From NCBI GenBank assembly GCA_013398175.1, contig VZRZ01006844.1, positions 834,332 through 898,331 of the forward strand: DNA of 64,000 bases. Direction: 5' to 3'. Source of the stretch: Climacteris rufus. Its lineage: Eukaryota > Chordata > Aves > Passeriformes > Climacteridae. The position numbers and the translations under genes are program-made. Below, piece after piece: positions 49,914 to 60,720 of the stretch; position 1 is the first letter of the stretch; every line of letters begins with the position of its first letter. The notes beneath the pieces are model-generated. The model saw only the letters and a list, made by a program, of their open reading frames with translations, was not told the origin of the DNA and ran no database searches.

Positions 49914-52274
49914 CTGCCTAGCACTAGTAATGCTTATTAATGAAAAAATACAGTATCAAGCCACCTGATAAGAAAAGGTAAGTTTCAAAGGATTAAAGCT
50001 AAAAATTATTGCTCTGAAACAAAATACAATAGATGAGGTACTGATGTTTTTTCACAAAAGAGTCATCATTTAGCTCTGTTCAGTGGCTGCTATTGAAATT
50101 CTGTCAGGACCTCAGTTTTCTTGTTGCAATGCTGGGAAAGAATTAATGTTGGAATCTGCTGGCAGGACAAATCACAGCAATGTGCTTGATATAGTTTTCA
50201 AAAGCATTCACTTTAATATAAGAATCTTTCTATCTGACATAGCTTAGTGAGTGAATGGCAATTAAAGATAATCATTCAACTCATTCAGTGTAATTGTTTT
50301 AAAATTCTTTTTCCAAGTGAATAATAGGCCTGCTGTAAAAGAGACTGTTTCTATACCAACTTGCTTTTGAGAAAGCAATAACAAGAGACATAACAAAATG
50401 CTGTAATGAAAATAAAGTCACAGCTCAGAACTTTATTTTACAGCTTTTCTTGCAGCTGTGGCCTAAATTATAGGACTTTTCCACACACTTAACTCTGGCT
50501 CTAATTGACAGTAAGTAGTTTTGCCATGGACATCTGGAAATACGTGATTTTTCTTTCATCATATTGATTTATATGACTATAATTATGACTATCATGGTGT
50601 CTGGGAAAAATACTAGTTTTCCTGTTACCTGCTTGGACTTGTTACGTTGTGCAAAGACCTGTAGGGCTTTTTCCAAAAAAAGCACGTCTGCATCCTGGCT
50701 CCTTTATCCTGTTGTCCTGTCTGGTCTGTCCTGAGCATGCAGGAGCAGGGACACCGAGGGATAGGCAACTGTGCCAGGCTGCCTATGATGATGGCAGCAC
50801 AGACCACCACAGGAAACCTGGTTTGATTAATGATTTTGATGTTTCTTTGTAAAAATGTAAACCCTCCCACCCTCATGAAATCAGGGTCAAAGAAGAGGAT
50901 GGCTCCTTCAAGTTGTTCTTCTATTCATAGCACTGAGCAGATCCAAATATCCTGAGGGTCTCCAACATTTGAATTCTAGATCCAGATCTGGACACACCTT
51001 TTACATTTTGGGCTCATTTTTGAGTAAGCAGAAGCAGTGGTACCCCACTGATCCAACATTCACAGTTACAGTCAAAGAGACATTAAAGCACAGTAAAGAC
51101 AACTCCCCAGTACAGTTAAATTCCCAAAGAAGGCACTCAAGCTGCTGCTTTGGAAGTAGCTGAGGAAGACTTTCAGATCTCCCAGTCTTTTGCACCAGCT
51201 TGCCAGTCATTTCTTTTCATCATTAAACTCAGCATGGATTATTAGCACAGTAACTGGCTCACCTTCACCTGGGTAAAAAAATGTCCTATAAAAATCCCAT
51301 TGAATTCTCTGAAGATTCAGGACAGGAACAATCTCTTCTACTGTGAACCTGTGATCTTCATTGTCTTTAAATCAAGAAAGACCATTATGAGAAAAGATTG
51401 CTCTGGGACTATTTGGGGAAACTGGTGCAGAAACTGGGGTATGCATAGAGCCTTTGCTTCTTACAGGAAGCAAGCCACTCTGCTGTGCGAGCAAACCATT
51501 TGGGTTTATTTGGTTTAATTGACATATTTACATGGTCAGCATGAAAGGGCATGATGCAGGTTAATTTTTAGTCTGTCCTCCTCTGAAAATGAGATTCATA
51601 CTGCTTTGCTGTTTCCATCAGCACACATTTTGACTGTTTGACTTCTGGGTTTTGATGTAGATCTACAAAGTTTCTGTGAGCTGAATGACAACTCCTAGCC
51701 ACTGGATGAGAAAGATATTATCGTCCGTAGTGAGGAGAAAGCACCAGTGAATATCCTCCCCTTTATGAAATGCCAGAGAACTTCAGTGTGGGACACTGAC
51801 CCTCGGGAAGGCAGGGTCGCTGCTAGATCCACTGGTTACAGAGAAGCTTGATTCTTTGGGCAATATTTAATGCTACATTAAAAAATTCTATTTGCAAGTC
51901 ATTTGGGTCTTAAACCATAGGAACTGGGAACTGCTGGAGGCTTGTTTGGGGCCAGTTGTTTGGGCAATGTCCTTCTATGGGTAGGTTTTTAACACCAAGG
52001 GGATAAGCAGAAGATGCTACCACCTGTGGCTTCTGTGCTCTGACAGTTTTCTGAATCAGTTGCTCCATGTCAATTCTTGATACATAACCCAGGTTCCTAC
52101 AGAAACACAGCTATGGGATAATTTCTATTTGTACAACTGCTTCAGTTTCTGCAGGCACACACATTGTCAAAACAACTTCAAGATGTTACATATTTCAACC
52201 AAGTTCATAATGGGATAAATTCCCAATGATCATTCATTTCCTACGAAGTAAGCTAATTGGGAAATCATCTACAT
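49914..52274. other. Intergenic or intronic DNA, no gene recognised
   Basis: AT-rich sequence; open frames are at most about 83 codons. Bases 50200-50340 have the AT-rich, motif-dense look of conserved non-coding DNA, but this cannot be tested here. Confidence 0.5.
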
Positions 52275-52289
52275 AAAAAAAAAAAAAAA
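52275..52289 (+). repeat. Poly(A) tract, 15 bases
   Basis: Fifteen consecutive A. Nothing upstream reads as a retrocopy, so it is recorded as a homopolymer only. Confidence 0.9.
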
Positions 52290-55200
52290 GAGACTGTGAC
52301 AGAGTCCTGAACAAAGTCCTCAAGCAAGGAGTTTCCACCTTGCTAGATACCAAAGGCATGAATACTGTGGGACCTGCAAAAGCTGATCCTAATGGTTTCC
52401 CTGTTCTTCACGTGTGAAATACATAAACTAAGTGTAAAGTGGCTGTTTAAAGTGGCTAAGGGCATCCATTAGCTTGCCAAGTATATTTACAGCACATCTA
52501 AAAATGGTTGCTAGGATAACTAAAATGTTTATTGGCAAAATATGAGGAAAGAATTTTATAAAATATTTGCTTCTGGACAATAAAAAAATGAGGAAAGGGT
52601 GATGATTGTACTTCTGAATGTCTGTAACCCAGAAGTTTGCTCAGTCCCAAATCCCAGCCCATTTGTAATGATACATAAATGTCATGCAGTCCATGTCTGC
52701 ATAGAAGTCAAGCTAAGGACACATGACATCTGCTCCAGATGAAAGTAATTCATGCTCACAATGAAATTCCACGTACATAACAACTTCCTCAACTTTTTTT
52801 GCAGTTACCAAGAAATTATTTGGGGCACATGGAGAGGAATATGAGTGTAATGTATTGGCTTGTTAAGAGAGTTTGGAATTCAAATTCCCTTGTGAAGGTG
52901 AGAGCTAACAGCTCAGTAACTACTATCTTGTAGAGAATTATCTGAAGAATTACCTGTGTCACACAGACAGATATGTGAAAGATTTTCTTATGCTGAATTG
53001 GATATTCAAAAATATGACTTTGCTTATTTTTCTTGTGCAAGTAATTCTACAGGCTTGAAGTGGAAGCAGTGCCACATCACTGCTCACTCACAGTGCTCTC
53101 CATAAGCTTAGTGCTTCTCAACCAGATAGAAATATAGTCAACTAGTACAGAGCTCTGCAACAGATTACAGTTTACCATCCCTTTAAGGACACCCTCCCTC
53201 CGAACATACAATTTTGCTGGTATCAGCACCTGCATATTTTACACCTTTTATGTTACTGAAGTTGTTAAATCTATTCAGTCTTTCCTTTGGCACTCATGTC
53301 AGTTAATCTGGAGACATAAATTCATAAGGGCTCAATGCTCATCTAATAAAAAGTTAGTCTCTGCCCCAGTAGCATTTACTGCATCATCACTTTTCTTACA
53401 AGACATGAATTTTTCAACAGCTTGTGAAAAGTTGTGAACAGAGCCTTAATTAAAACCACATTCAACAGAAAGGTATCTTACATTATGAGTGAATGAAAGA
53501 TCTGGGTAATATTAAGCAGCTGTTAAAATACACAATTAAGTCAAGCTAATTGTTATTACTGGCAGCCCCAATGACAGATGAGTGGTGAAATGCTTGACTG
53601 AACAGGCCTTTGGTCAAACAACTTATGTTGCATAGCTATTCTGCAGTAGGCTCCTGAACCCCATTGAATACAGAGATGTAATACTGACAGTCATATAAAC
53701 AATGGAATTTGTACGAGTATCAAAAGCCTTCCTCCTGTTCTTACTGAAAAATACTGGCTGGCTGAATTCAGACTCAAGAAACCCTAATGAGAGTTCACAG
53801 GTTTGAGAGATGGGAACCACAAAAGCAATCTGATCTCCTGACACAGATTCACAACCTCTTCCAGTAATTCCCATTCAATAACTCATGGCTGAACTGGAAC
53901 ATAGCCCATTAAACAGACATTCAGTCTTGATTTTGTAGATACCAGGGATGGATTTTCTCCATATTTTTTCCAAAAGTTCTTAAGATTCTAAAAGTTTCAG
54001 AATACAGGTGACAAAACTAACATAAGAATTCCTTGCCTTCCCTTCCCAGCCTCTGGCTACTCCTGATCACTGTGATGTTGCTCCCTCATTTGCGACAGTG
54101 CAGCCCTTTGTAGATCCACGCTATAAAACAGATTGCTGTAATGATTAAAAAAGCCCATTGGAGACTCTCAATTTGACTTAATTACAGAAGAAAGATTTTG
54201 TTAACTGCCTCCTTATAGGCTGAGGCATTGCTGCAAACTTCATTTAGTCTTGTTCCACATGATTTTCAGTTATTTATACCTAAGGCATGCATAAAATGCC
54301 ACCTTTCTGCTATGGAAAAGCTTTACAACCACAACAGCTATATGGCTCTCACGCACTGAGACAGTGAGGAAATTTCATTGTAACTGTCAGTTAACAAATG
54401 ACTGGAAGGGTGAAAAGCTAACACAATCATTTAAGCAGGACAAGAGCATGAGAGATATATGATTTAGAGAAGGAATTTTATGCCAAATCACAAGCAAAAT
54501 ATTTCAGTAAATATCTCACTTTTCTTTTTACTTTAGAATTGGGGGTCCTGATGCTTTCCCTTGGCTAGTCTTCTCTGTTGACATCCTAGGAGCTTTTTTG
54601 AGCTTGTGGGAATCTAAGGAAGAGTAATTTCCTTACAGAGTCAGCCACAGGATTATTTTCCATCATTTGAGCCTGCTTGGAAGACCAGGGGTTGACAACC
54701 TGTTCCAAAACAAAACCAGGCCTCCTGTTCTCCTTGGAGCTCTATGTAACTTCTACACTTGAAGGACTTTCACAACAGCTGGTCTGACAATCATGCCAAG
54801 GAATAAAGCGTCCAAATGAAGTATCTTCTGCTTCAATCTCTGCTCCTTGGCCAGCACAATGGCAAGGTACCTGCACCAACTCCACACAGCCATGTTGCTC
54901 ATCAGGTACACCCTTGTACATGTGGGAAAAAGGTTGTCTTCAGCAGCCACACCAAGACACGGGAATTTACTCTTGAAGCAACTTATCCTCTTGACAAATG
55001 CTGTCTCTTTCACACTTCCACTTAATGAGGACTTCTTTGTCTGCATGCACTGGAGGCATTTACTGCATGCACACCCCATGGCTGAGGAGGTGGAAAGTGA
55101 ACTTTTATGTGTTAGGGCTGGTTTTGCTCTGAAAGGTGTTCATATACATGGTGATGGGCATGTTGGAGGAACGGAATAGGACAGAATATGCTGTCAGCTC

Positions 55201-55470
55201 TGTTTGAAATCACTTTCTTCCCAGTGAGGTGGTTCTTCTTGTGTCTTCATCCTGTGCAAAGACATTATTCATTTCATACAGCTTAAAGTGCAAAGATAAG
55301 AGTATGGTCTCTGTGTGGGGGACTTCTCTAAGGCTGCAGTTCATTTCTGAACTGGTCAGCAAACAAGAGCAGTTACAGGATGGAATACAAGTGAAAAACG
55401 TAGAACAAGCCTGATGAGATGTACGGATGAATCATTCTCTTTTCTAATCTCTTCCTTTAAAGAAAAAAAG
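52290..55470. other. Intergenic or intronic DNA, unassigned open frames near 54.8-55.2 kb
   Basis: Mostly AT-rich and featureless. Bases 54720-55180 are GC-richer with overlapping open frames: 108 codons on the minus strand (54753-55079) and 110 on the plus (54847-55179). The minus frame is Cys-rich near its start and has a hydrophobic run in the middle, but I recognise no family. A decayed retrocopy is possible. Confidence 0.4.
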
Positions 55471-55700
55471 AAAGGAATAAGACTGGAAATAAAGCAGTAG
55501 TTTCTTAACAGCGTGCGCAATTAACTATTGAAACAGCTTGCTATGGATTGTCCTTCATTGGAAGGCTTTCAAACAAGACAGAATGTCTTTCTAAAAAAGA
55601 TTCAAATAGAATCAGCCTTGATGGCAGGAATCCTGTGTTGTGTGAGGGCTTGAATGAGATTTCTGTTACAACCCGCCTGGCCTTAGACTCTCTGTTTCAC
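55471..55700 (+). mobile_element. Ancient CR1/L3-like LINE 3' end
   Basis: Landmarks in order match the 3' end of old reptile/bird CR1: a TAAAGCAGTAGTTTCTTAAC block, the GCAATTAACTATTGAAACAG and CTTGCTATGGATTGTCCTTC blocks, CATTGGAAGGCTTTCAAAC, GAATGTCTTTCTAAAAAAGA, and a final CGCCTGGCCTTAGACTC block in place of the usual TTCTGGCCTT. The encoded part corresponds to the last residues of ORF2 (NNWNSLP-like region). The tail repeats are lost. Divergence is well above that of the CR1 at 19.2-19.9 kb, so this is an older subfamily. Only the 3' part remains. Confidence 0.85.
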
Positions 55701-55759
55701 TTTAGTTGCTCTGGCTCTGCCTGGTAGGAAAAGGGTACATTGTTTTAAGTCTTCAAGAT

Positions 55760-55761
<2 letters not shown>

Positions 55762-55790
<29 letters not shown>
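55762..55790 (+). repeat. Microsatellite (TG)n, 29 bases
   Basis: Fourteen and a half uninterrupted TG units. Likely polymorphic, with potential to form Z-DNA. Confidence 0.97.
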
Positions 55791-55793
<3 letters not shown>

Positions 55794-55804
55794 AATGTAT
55801 ATAT

Positions 55805-55870
55805 AGTTTTAGTTTTAGTTTTAGTGTTAGTTTTAGTTTTAGTTTGTTTTAGTTTTCATTTTAGTTGTAG
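55805..55870 (+). repeat. Hexanucleotide repeat (AGTTTT)n with variants
   Basis: Exact AGTTTT units at the start and repeated variants (AGTGTT, AGTTTG) further on, about ten units in all. It lies 14 bases beyond the (TG)n tract, so both form one compound satellite block. Confidence 0.93.
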
Positions 55871-57520
55871 ACTTATACAAAAAAGCTTCTGTATCTCCAT
55901 CAAGTCTTTGTCTTTCCTTTACTTATGCTGATAAAATTTTTAAGTTTCCAGCTCTTGTGACTACAGCCAACAGAAGGAAGGTCTTTTTTCTAGATCTACT
56001 AGGATTAAATATCAGGCACAAACAAGCACAAAAATAAAATACTGTATAAAGATGCACATCAAGGTCAAAGATTTTGATACATGTGTGTGGCTCAGATAAT
56101 GGGACTTTGCTGCCTATCCTTATATCCCCAGCACGATCTTAAAAGTGTTGTTTTTTAAAGAATCACTTAGTGCTTAAACTTAGGCACATGATGTCATTTT
56201 GCACACCTAAGATTACCTAACAGCTGCAGGGGCTGGTATGCATGACACAGGGCCACAGAGGAGGCTTGTTCCCTTACAGAATGACAGCAGGATGACAGGC
56301 AGGAGAGGCAGGAGGCTCTTAAGTCTTACCTGTGCTTCACCTTGGGGTTACTCAGACAGCAATTCACTTCCCTGCTGTCTAATGGATGAAGCATATTGGC
56401 TTTCTTTATTATTATTATTCAAAAGCATATTAATTTAAGACAGAAAGTAAGTATGAGATTAAGACTTCAGAGGGTCTGCACTGGTCTGTCTTCATTAATT
56501 TAAGAATGGGTTATATTATGTTGTCTGAGAACTTATCCATAACACTTAATCACTTGAATAACATCTGTGATGGGCAACGGATTCCAAGAGAATTATGCTA
56601 AAGCCAGGGCTGTCAGTGAACCTTCCCAATGGTAATCTAAGCTACTGTTCTGGTCTCTTTTCAGTGTTATTTATGGCTGGCTAAATGGACTACCAGATAG
56701 AAAGTACATAAACCCAGCCTTTAAAAGATCTATTCCAGATAACAGATAATCTTGGAGGTAACAGTGTTTGTGCTCAACATTTTGTCAAAATACCAAGCTG
56801 GTCCTGTGGGAGGCTGGAAAATATTTTTTTCCCCTTTGAGGTCTTGGTTCTGCTCAATGTGAACTGTACAGCAAACACTTTGAGAGAAGGCTGTATATTT
56901 TGAGCTTACATTTTCAGTCTTACTGCAATTATAATAATTAGAAGGATCTGACACTGGTCTCTCTTTTATTTCTGAATATTAATCCTGTCCATTGTCACTT
57001 GTAAGCATTGACCAGCATTTTAAATAGGTTCATTAACTGCAATTTTATTAACAGTCATCCCAAAGAAAAGGCATAAGCCTAAGACAATTGCCTGCATCTA
57101 CTTTCCAAAATCCAAATTCAGATCCCTTCTCAAAAGGTCCCTATTTTGACACATTAGACTGAATTACACAATGTGTGTGTCCTAGCCTTCAGGCTTATCT
57201 GGAATCTACATCTGAATAATGTTAGGCTTTCAGCCTCTATATTTATGAAAAATTTAATGTCTCTAAAAGGTCATGATCTAACAGCAGAACTCAGACAATA
57301 AATCAGGACAGCTGTCACTATCATTTGACCAGAAATGAATACTGAAATTCCAAAATCTGAGATCTAAATGTTGGAAATTAGATAAAAGAAAATGGAATAA
57401 CAATAGAAAACTGTTTAAAAAGTGGCATGTGGGGGGGTTTTAGTGAATAAATTAATGGAAATTTCCTCTTTCACAAACTGTTTAAAATTATAGTAATTTG
57501 TTTTTGTTTTTTGATAGACT
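55871..57520. other. AT-rich DNA, nothing recognised
   Basis: No gene or transposon. A short (ATT)n run lies near 56406-56419. Confidence 0.5.
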
Positions 57521-57525
57521 TTGTT

Positions 57526-57562
57526 GGGGGTTGGGTTTGGTGGGGGGGCAAGGGGGCAGGGG
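57526..57562 (+). other. Putative G-quadruplex motif
   Basis: Five G runs of 5, 3, 7, 5 and 4 bases, separated by loops of 2 to 6 bases. This satisfies the G3+N1-7 rule with one run to spare. It stands alone in AT-rich DNA with a GT-rich left flank. Confidence 0.75.
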
Positions 57563-58025
57563 TGTTTGTATTTTTTTTTAATATATTACTGACAATTTGC
57601 AACCCATATGAAGCCCTATAATATGCAGTAATGTGGTATTGGCACTGTTTGCTCCTTGATTAGGAAAAAATATTCATGTACACTAGAAAAAGTCCTTACT
57701 TCAAGCAATATTGTCCAAGAAAAAATCATGAATGCTTTGGTCTTCTTGCACTGAGGGCAAAACTAGTAAGTCAATGCTTACAAAATGTGTCTTGGTGTTC
57801 TTGATATAATTTCCAAGGCTGAGATATGTCAAATATCCTTTCCTGAGCTGCACCTCCACTGAGTGATCTTTTTTTAAAAAAAAATTAAACTTCTGCTGTT
57901 GCAGAGCACTTATTTCCGGAAACACCAGCCACTTTCTGTCCCATCCTCAAATTATTAATCTATTTTAAAGGAAATGTTTAAATAAATGCTTATGTTTCCA
58001 TTTTCTTTTTCTGGGCTGTGTCCAG
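57563..58025. other. AT-rich DNA, nothing recognised
   Basis: No gene or repeat seen. It ends in the pyrimidine-rich tract before the possible exon that follows. Confidence 0.5.
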
Positions 58026-58074
58026 AAGATGTACTAACGCTGGCTACACAGAACCCTCTGTCTGCAGCATCAAA
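58026..58074 (+). other. Possible 49-nt internal exon (speculative)
   Basis: A pyrimidine-rich tract (CCATTTTCTTTTTCTGG, then TGTCCAG) ends at 58025 and a good donor GTAAGA begins at 58075. One frame through the segment is open: one base, then 16 codons reading RCTNAGYTEPSVCSIK. No protein is recognised, no neighbouring exon is visible, and paired splice-like signals at this spacing also arise by chance. Confidence 0.13.
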
Positions 58075-59648
58075 GTAAGATCATCTGATCATCTCCATCC
58101 AAACAGAAACCAGTTATATACAACACCCCGTATGTCTTCTTTGGGCACTGAAACACTGAGAAAACTTATACCCAAAGAAAAGGAGAAAAATCAGTATTTA
58201 CCACTGGATAAGCAAAATGAAGAAATCTGATTGTAAACATATAACCACCCACGAGACCTCAGTACAGGAAATAAGAACAACTTGCCTTACAACATGTGAG
58301 AGGGATTCGTTCACTTTACCTATCTACCAGGTAGGTGACTAATGTAAATTTTCATCAGAGTTCCTTGATAAGCAATGGAGAAAGATAGACTCTTTCACAG
58401 TACATATCATTCAATTTCAATATAAATGTTTACAGCAGGTGGGATGAATAACACTCTGAAGATGCATATCTTCATATAGGCTTCATCCAGAGAGACTAGA
58501 TAATTTGTTTAGACTAGGCATATAAATTGCAGATAGCTAAAAGTAGGGGAGCTAGATCTTGCCCTGAGTGACTGGCTGAACAAAGAATATTTATCAAATT
58601 ACTTAGAAAATTAATGCCACAGTGCTTAATAGGGCTTCTGATTACTCACAGTCCTTTTGTGGGCTTCATAACCTGCTATTCTTTGTCCAGGAACTGCTGC
58701 AGAACTCACAAACAGACTTCGCAGAAACTCTGATATAACAGGGCATCCCATGTTTTTTAGAAAGAGAGTAAAGCACCTTAGTGCAGCATCTGGAGCTTCC
58801 CTGGAGCTCCCAGACAGACCTGAACAAACCAAGCATTGCTAAGATGTGCTTTTAATTCTGCCCCTTTGGGGAAAGAGGACTTGTCATCAGTAACAGCAAT
58901 GGACTTCCGATACCACAGTGCTGAGCAAGCAAGCACTCAGAGCCCTAAAGAGGCCACTTGGAGCCCTAGAGAGGTGTCTCAGAGCTGTTCTTTCCAAATT
59001 TCTGAGGGCCCTGTTAATGGAAACACAAGGCTGCCTCAACACAGCATCATTTTCTTTTGGGTGAGGCCTACTGAGGGGGATTCTGACTCAACCCTCCCCG
59101 AGAATAAGTATGGCTGTGCCTCTGAGTGGCACTGTTGGGTCAGTAGGACCACCTGAACCTCTCTCCTTTCAGGCCATGGGTAATCAACACTACAGGTAAC
59201 ATCCACAGTGCAGATAAATGATCCACTGAGAACTAGTTGCAACTTCTGCTCTCCAGATGTTCACTGACAGCCCTAAGTGCCCAAATGCTGATGACCAAAA
59301 CTGTGTGCTACATGAAACAAACTCATATCCTACTCTGCACTCCTTCTTCTCTCTCCTCTCTGAAAGTATTCAGAGAGAATCCCTAAGGCTGTGATCTTTT
59401 TCTGTTGAAAGGTCTTGCTCTCACTGCCCTGTCTACCACTGAAGCTTTTCTCGTTAAAACACACAGACCCAGTGAGGGTCTCATTTAAGAGCTCAGACAT
59501 GTTTATTTATTTGTTTTCATAGGCCTTAGACCCTCATAGTGCTTGCAGTGTGTGAGGATGTGGTGGCAACAATGCCTGCATGGTACATCTGTCTCCAGAG
59601 TGACTGCCTGAGCAGGTTTGCCTCACTAGCAGAAAGATTTTGCACCAG
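58075..59648. other. Mixed DNA, no gene recognised
   Basis: Bases 58600-59480 are slightly GC-richer, with frames up to 106 codons (58836-59156, plus) but no known domain. The last 150 bases before 59649 might belong to the adjoining LTR, whose left end is uncertain. Confidence 0.4.
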
Positions 59649-60214
59649 TGATATGCGGATAGAACTCCACAACTCTGTAAGTTGTAAAGTAGGTATGTTT
59701 TATTCCAAGTGCTGGGATGTGTGGGGGTAACCCTCCAAGGCACACGCACCGTTCATCGCATTCGGCTGGCTATATATCAGGTTACAGGTTACATATTCCA
59801 CAGGTTACACAATATGCCTATACATATTCATAACTTATCTCCGCTTCATATTATAATGAGTTCAAAAGTCATTTGCATTAATCTGTGCATGCCCACTGAC
59901 TCCTGGTGGTTGTGGGCAAGGGTCTTCAGATGAAGAAAGAAGTTCAGCCTTCCTCTAGGCTGAACTTTTTACCTGGCTTCTTTGCGCAAGCTCCCTGAGT
60001 CTCTGGCTTGAGTCCGAGTCTCAAGGTTGGTTTGGGCTGGTTTCAGGGTCCAAAAGCAGGACCTTTGCTCATGGTTGCTTCCCTTTATCAATGGTCCTGA
60101 ATCCTCCTTTTCAGCTTGGCAAGCAAGGTAAGTATTGAGCAAGCCATATGCATTGTTTTAACAAATAATTCCCACTAAGCATCCTTTTAACCCTTTTCTT
60201 TCTTCCCTGTATCA
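59649..60214 (-). mobile_element. Endogenous retrovirus LTR, antisense, about 566 bp
   Basis: The segment order agrees from memory with an ERVK-like passerine LTR read on its reverse strand: TGATATGCGGATAGAACTCC, CAACTCTGTAAGTTGTAAAG, a TTTATT (AATAAA on the minus strand) at 59699-59704, CTATATATC (TATA-like on the minus strand) at 59770-59778, AAGTCATTTGCATTAATCTG, TGTGCATGCCCACTGACTCC, GGGTCTTCAGATGAAGAAAG, AATTCCCACTAAGCATCC, and CCCTTTTCTTTCTTCCC. Proposed ends are TGATA at 59649 and TATCA at 60214, which are inverted repeats of each other. The four bases outside are CCAG on the left and CCGG on the right, equal except for a CpG-type change; this could be a decayed duplication, but is not secure. 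Plus frames here, such as 59709-59933, are not genes. Confidence 0.75.
59940..59967. other. Perfect hairpin inside the LTR
   Basis: AAGTTCAGCC and GGCTGAACTT are perfect complements around an 8-base loop (TTCCTCTA). It may be a transcript structure of the retroviral R/U3 region or a chance repeat. Confidence 0.85.
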
Positions 60215-60224
60215 CCGGTGATAC
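60209..60224. other. 16-bp perfect palindrome at the LTR edge
   Basis: GTATCACCGGTGATAC is its own reverse complement. It comprises the proposed LTR end (GTATCA), the four bases CCGG and an inverted copy (TGATAC). A second hairpin-like word, CCCTTGTCACAAGGG, follows at 60230-60244. Confidence 0.9.
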
Positions 60225-60720
60225 TCCTTCCCTTGTCACAAGGGAAATTATCCATATTTACTTTTGTTGACATTGCACTAGATTGGCGCTTGACAAAGAT
60301 GAACCTTTTCATTCAATACATTCATATCGCACCTACAGTTATAGGGAGATTATTTTTAATTGGCAGACTTGAGTTGGTTGGACTGAAATTTGCCTTGAGC
60401 TTTAGGCTCAAGAATTCCCAAAAATCATTATTCGTGACTCAAAATAAGAGTGGGGGGAAATTATTCTTGCCAATTTGGAAAACAATTCTGTCAGGCCTTT
60501 ATTTAAGATAGTCTCATTCTGCCACACTTTACTGGGAGAACTGGAAACCAAGCCTGTGGGATAATGCCTTCCCATTCAGGATCACACCATGGCATTAGGT
60601 TACATAGCATTAGCTTACTCCATAAGCCCCCAGAAGCAGGATGGGCAAAGAACTAATGAAAGCCCGTTCCCACCAGTTTCCCAATACAGGTCAAGCTTCC
60701 AATAGACACATACATAGATA
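60225..60720 (-). mobile_element. Possible internal remnant of the same provirus
   Basis: Lies on the side where the internal region would adjoin a 3' LTR in this orientation. The texture (a GCCACACTTTACTGGGAGAA block, a CCCATTCAGGATCACACCAT block) looks repeat-like, but I cannot place it in gag, pol or env, and a primer-binding or polypurine site is not evident. If the LTR is solo, this is ordinary flank. Confidence 0.25.

Noticed and set aside
52275..52289. Poly(A) tail of a processed pseudogene
   Set aside because: No retrocopy-like sequence upstream and no target-site duplication around it.
55805..55870. Telomere-like array
   Set aside because: The unit is AGTTTT (TTTTAG), not TTAGGG, so it is a simple hexanucleotide repeat and not an interstitial telomere.
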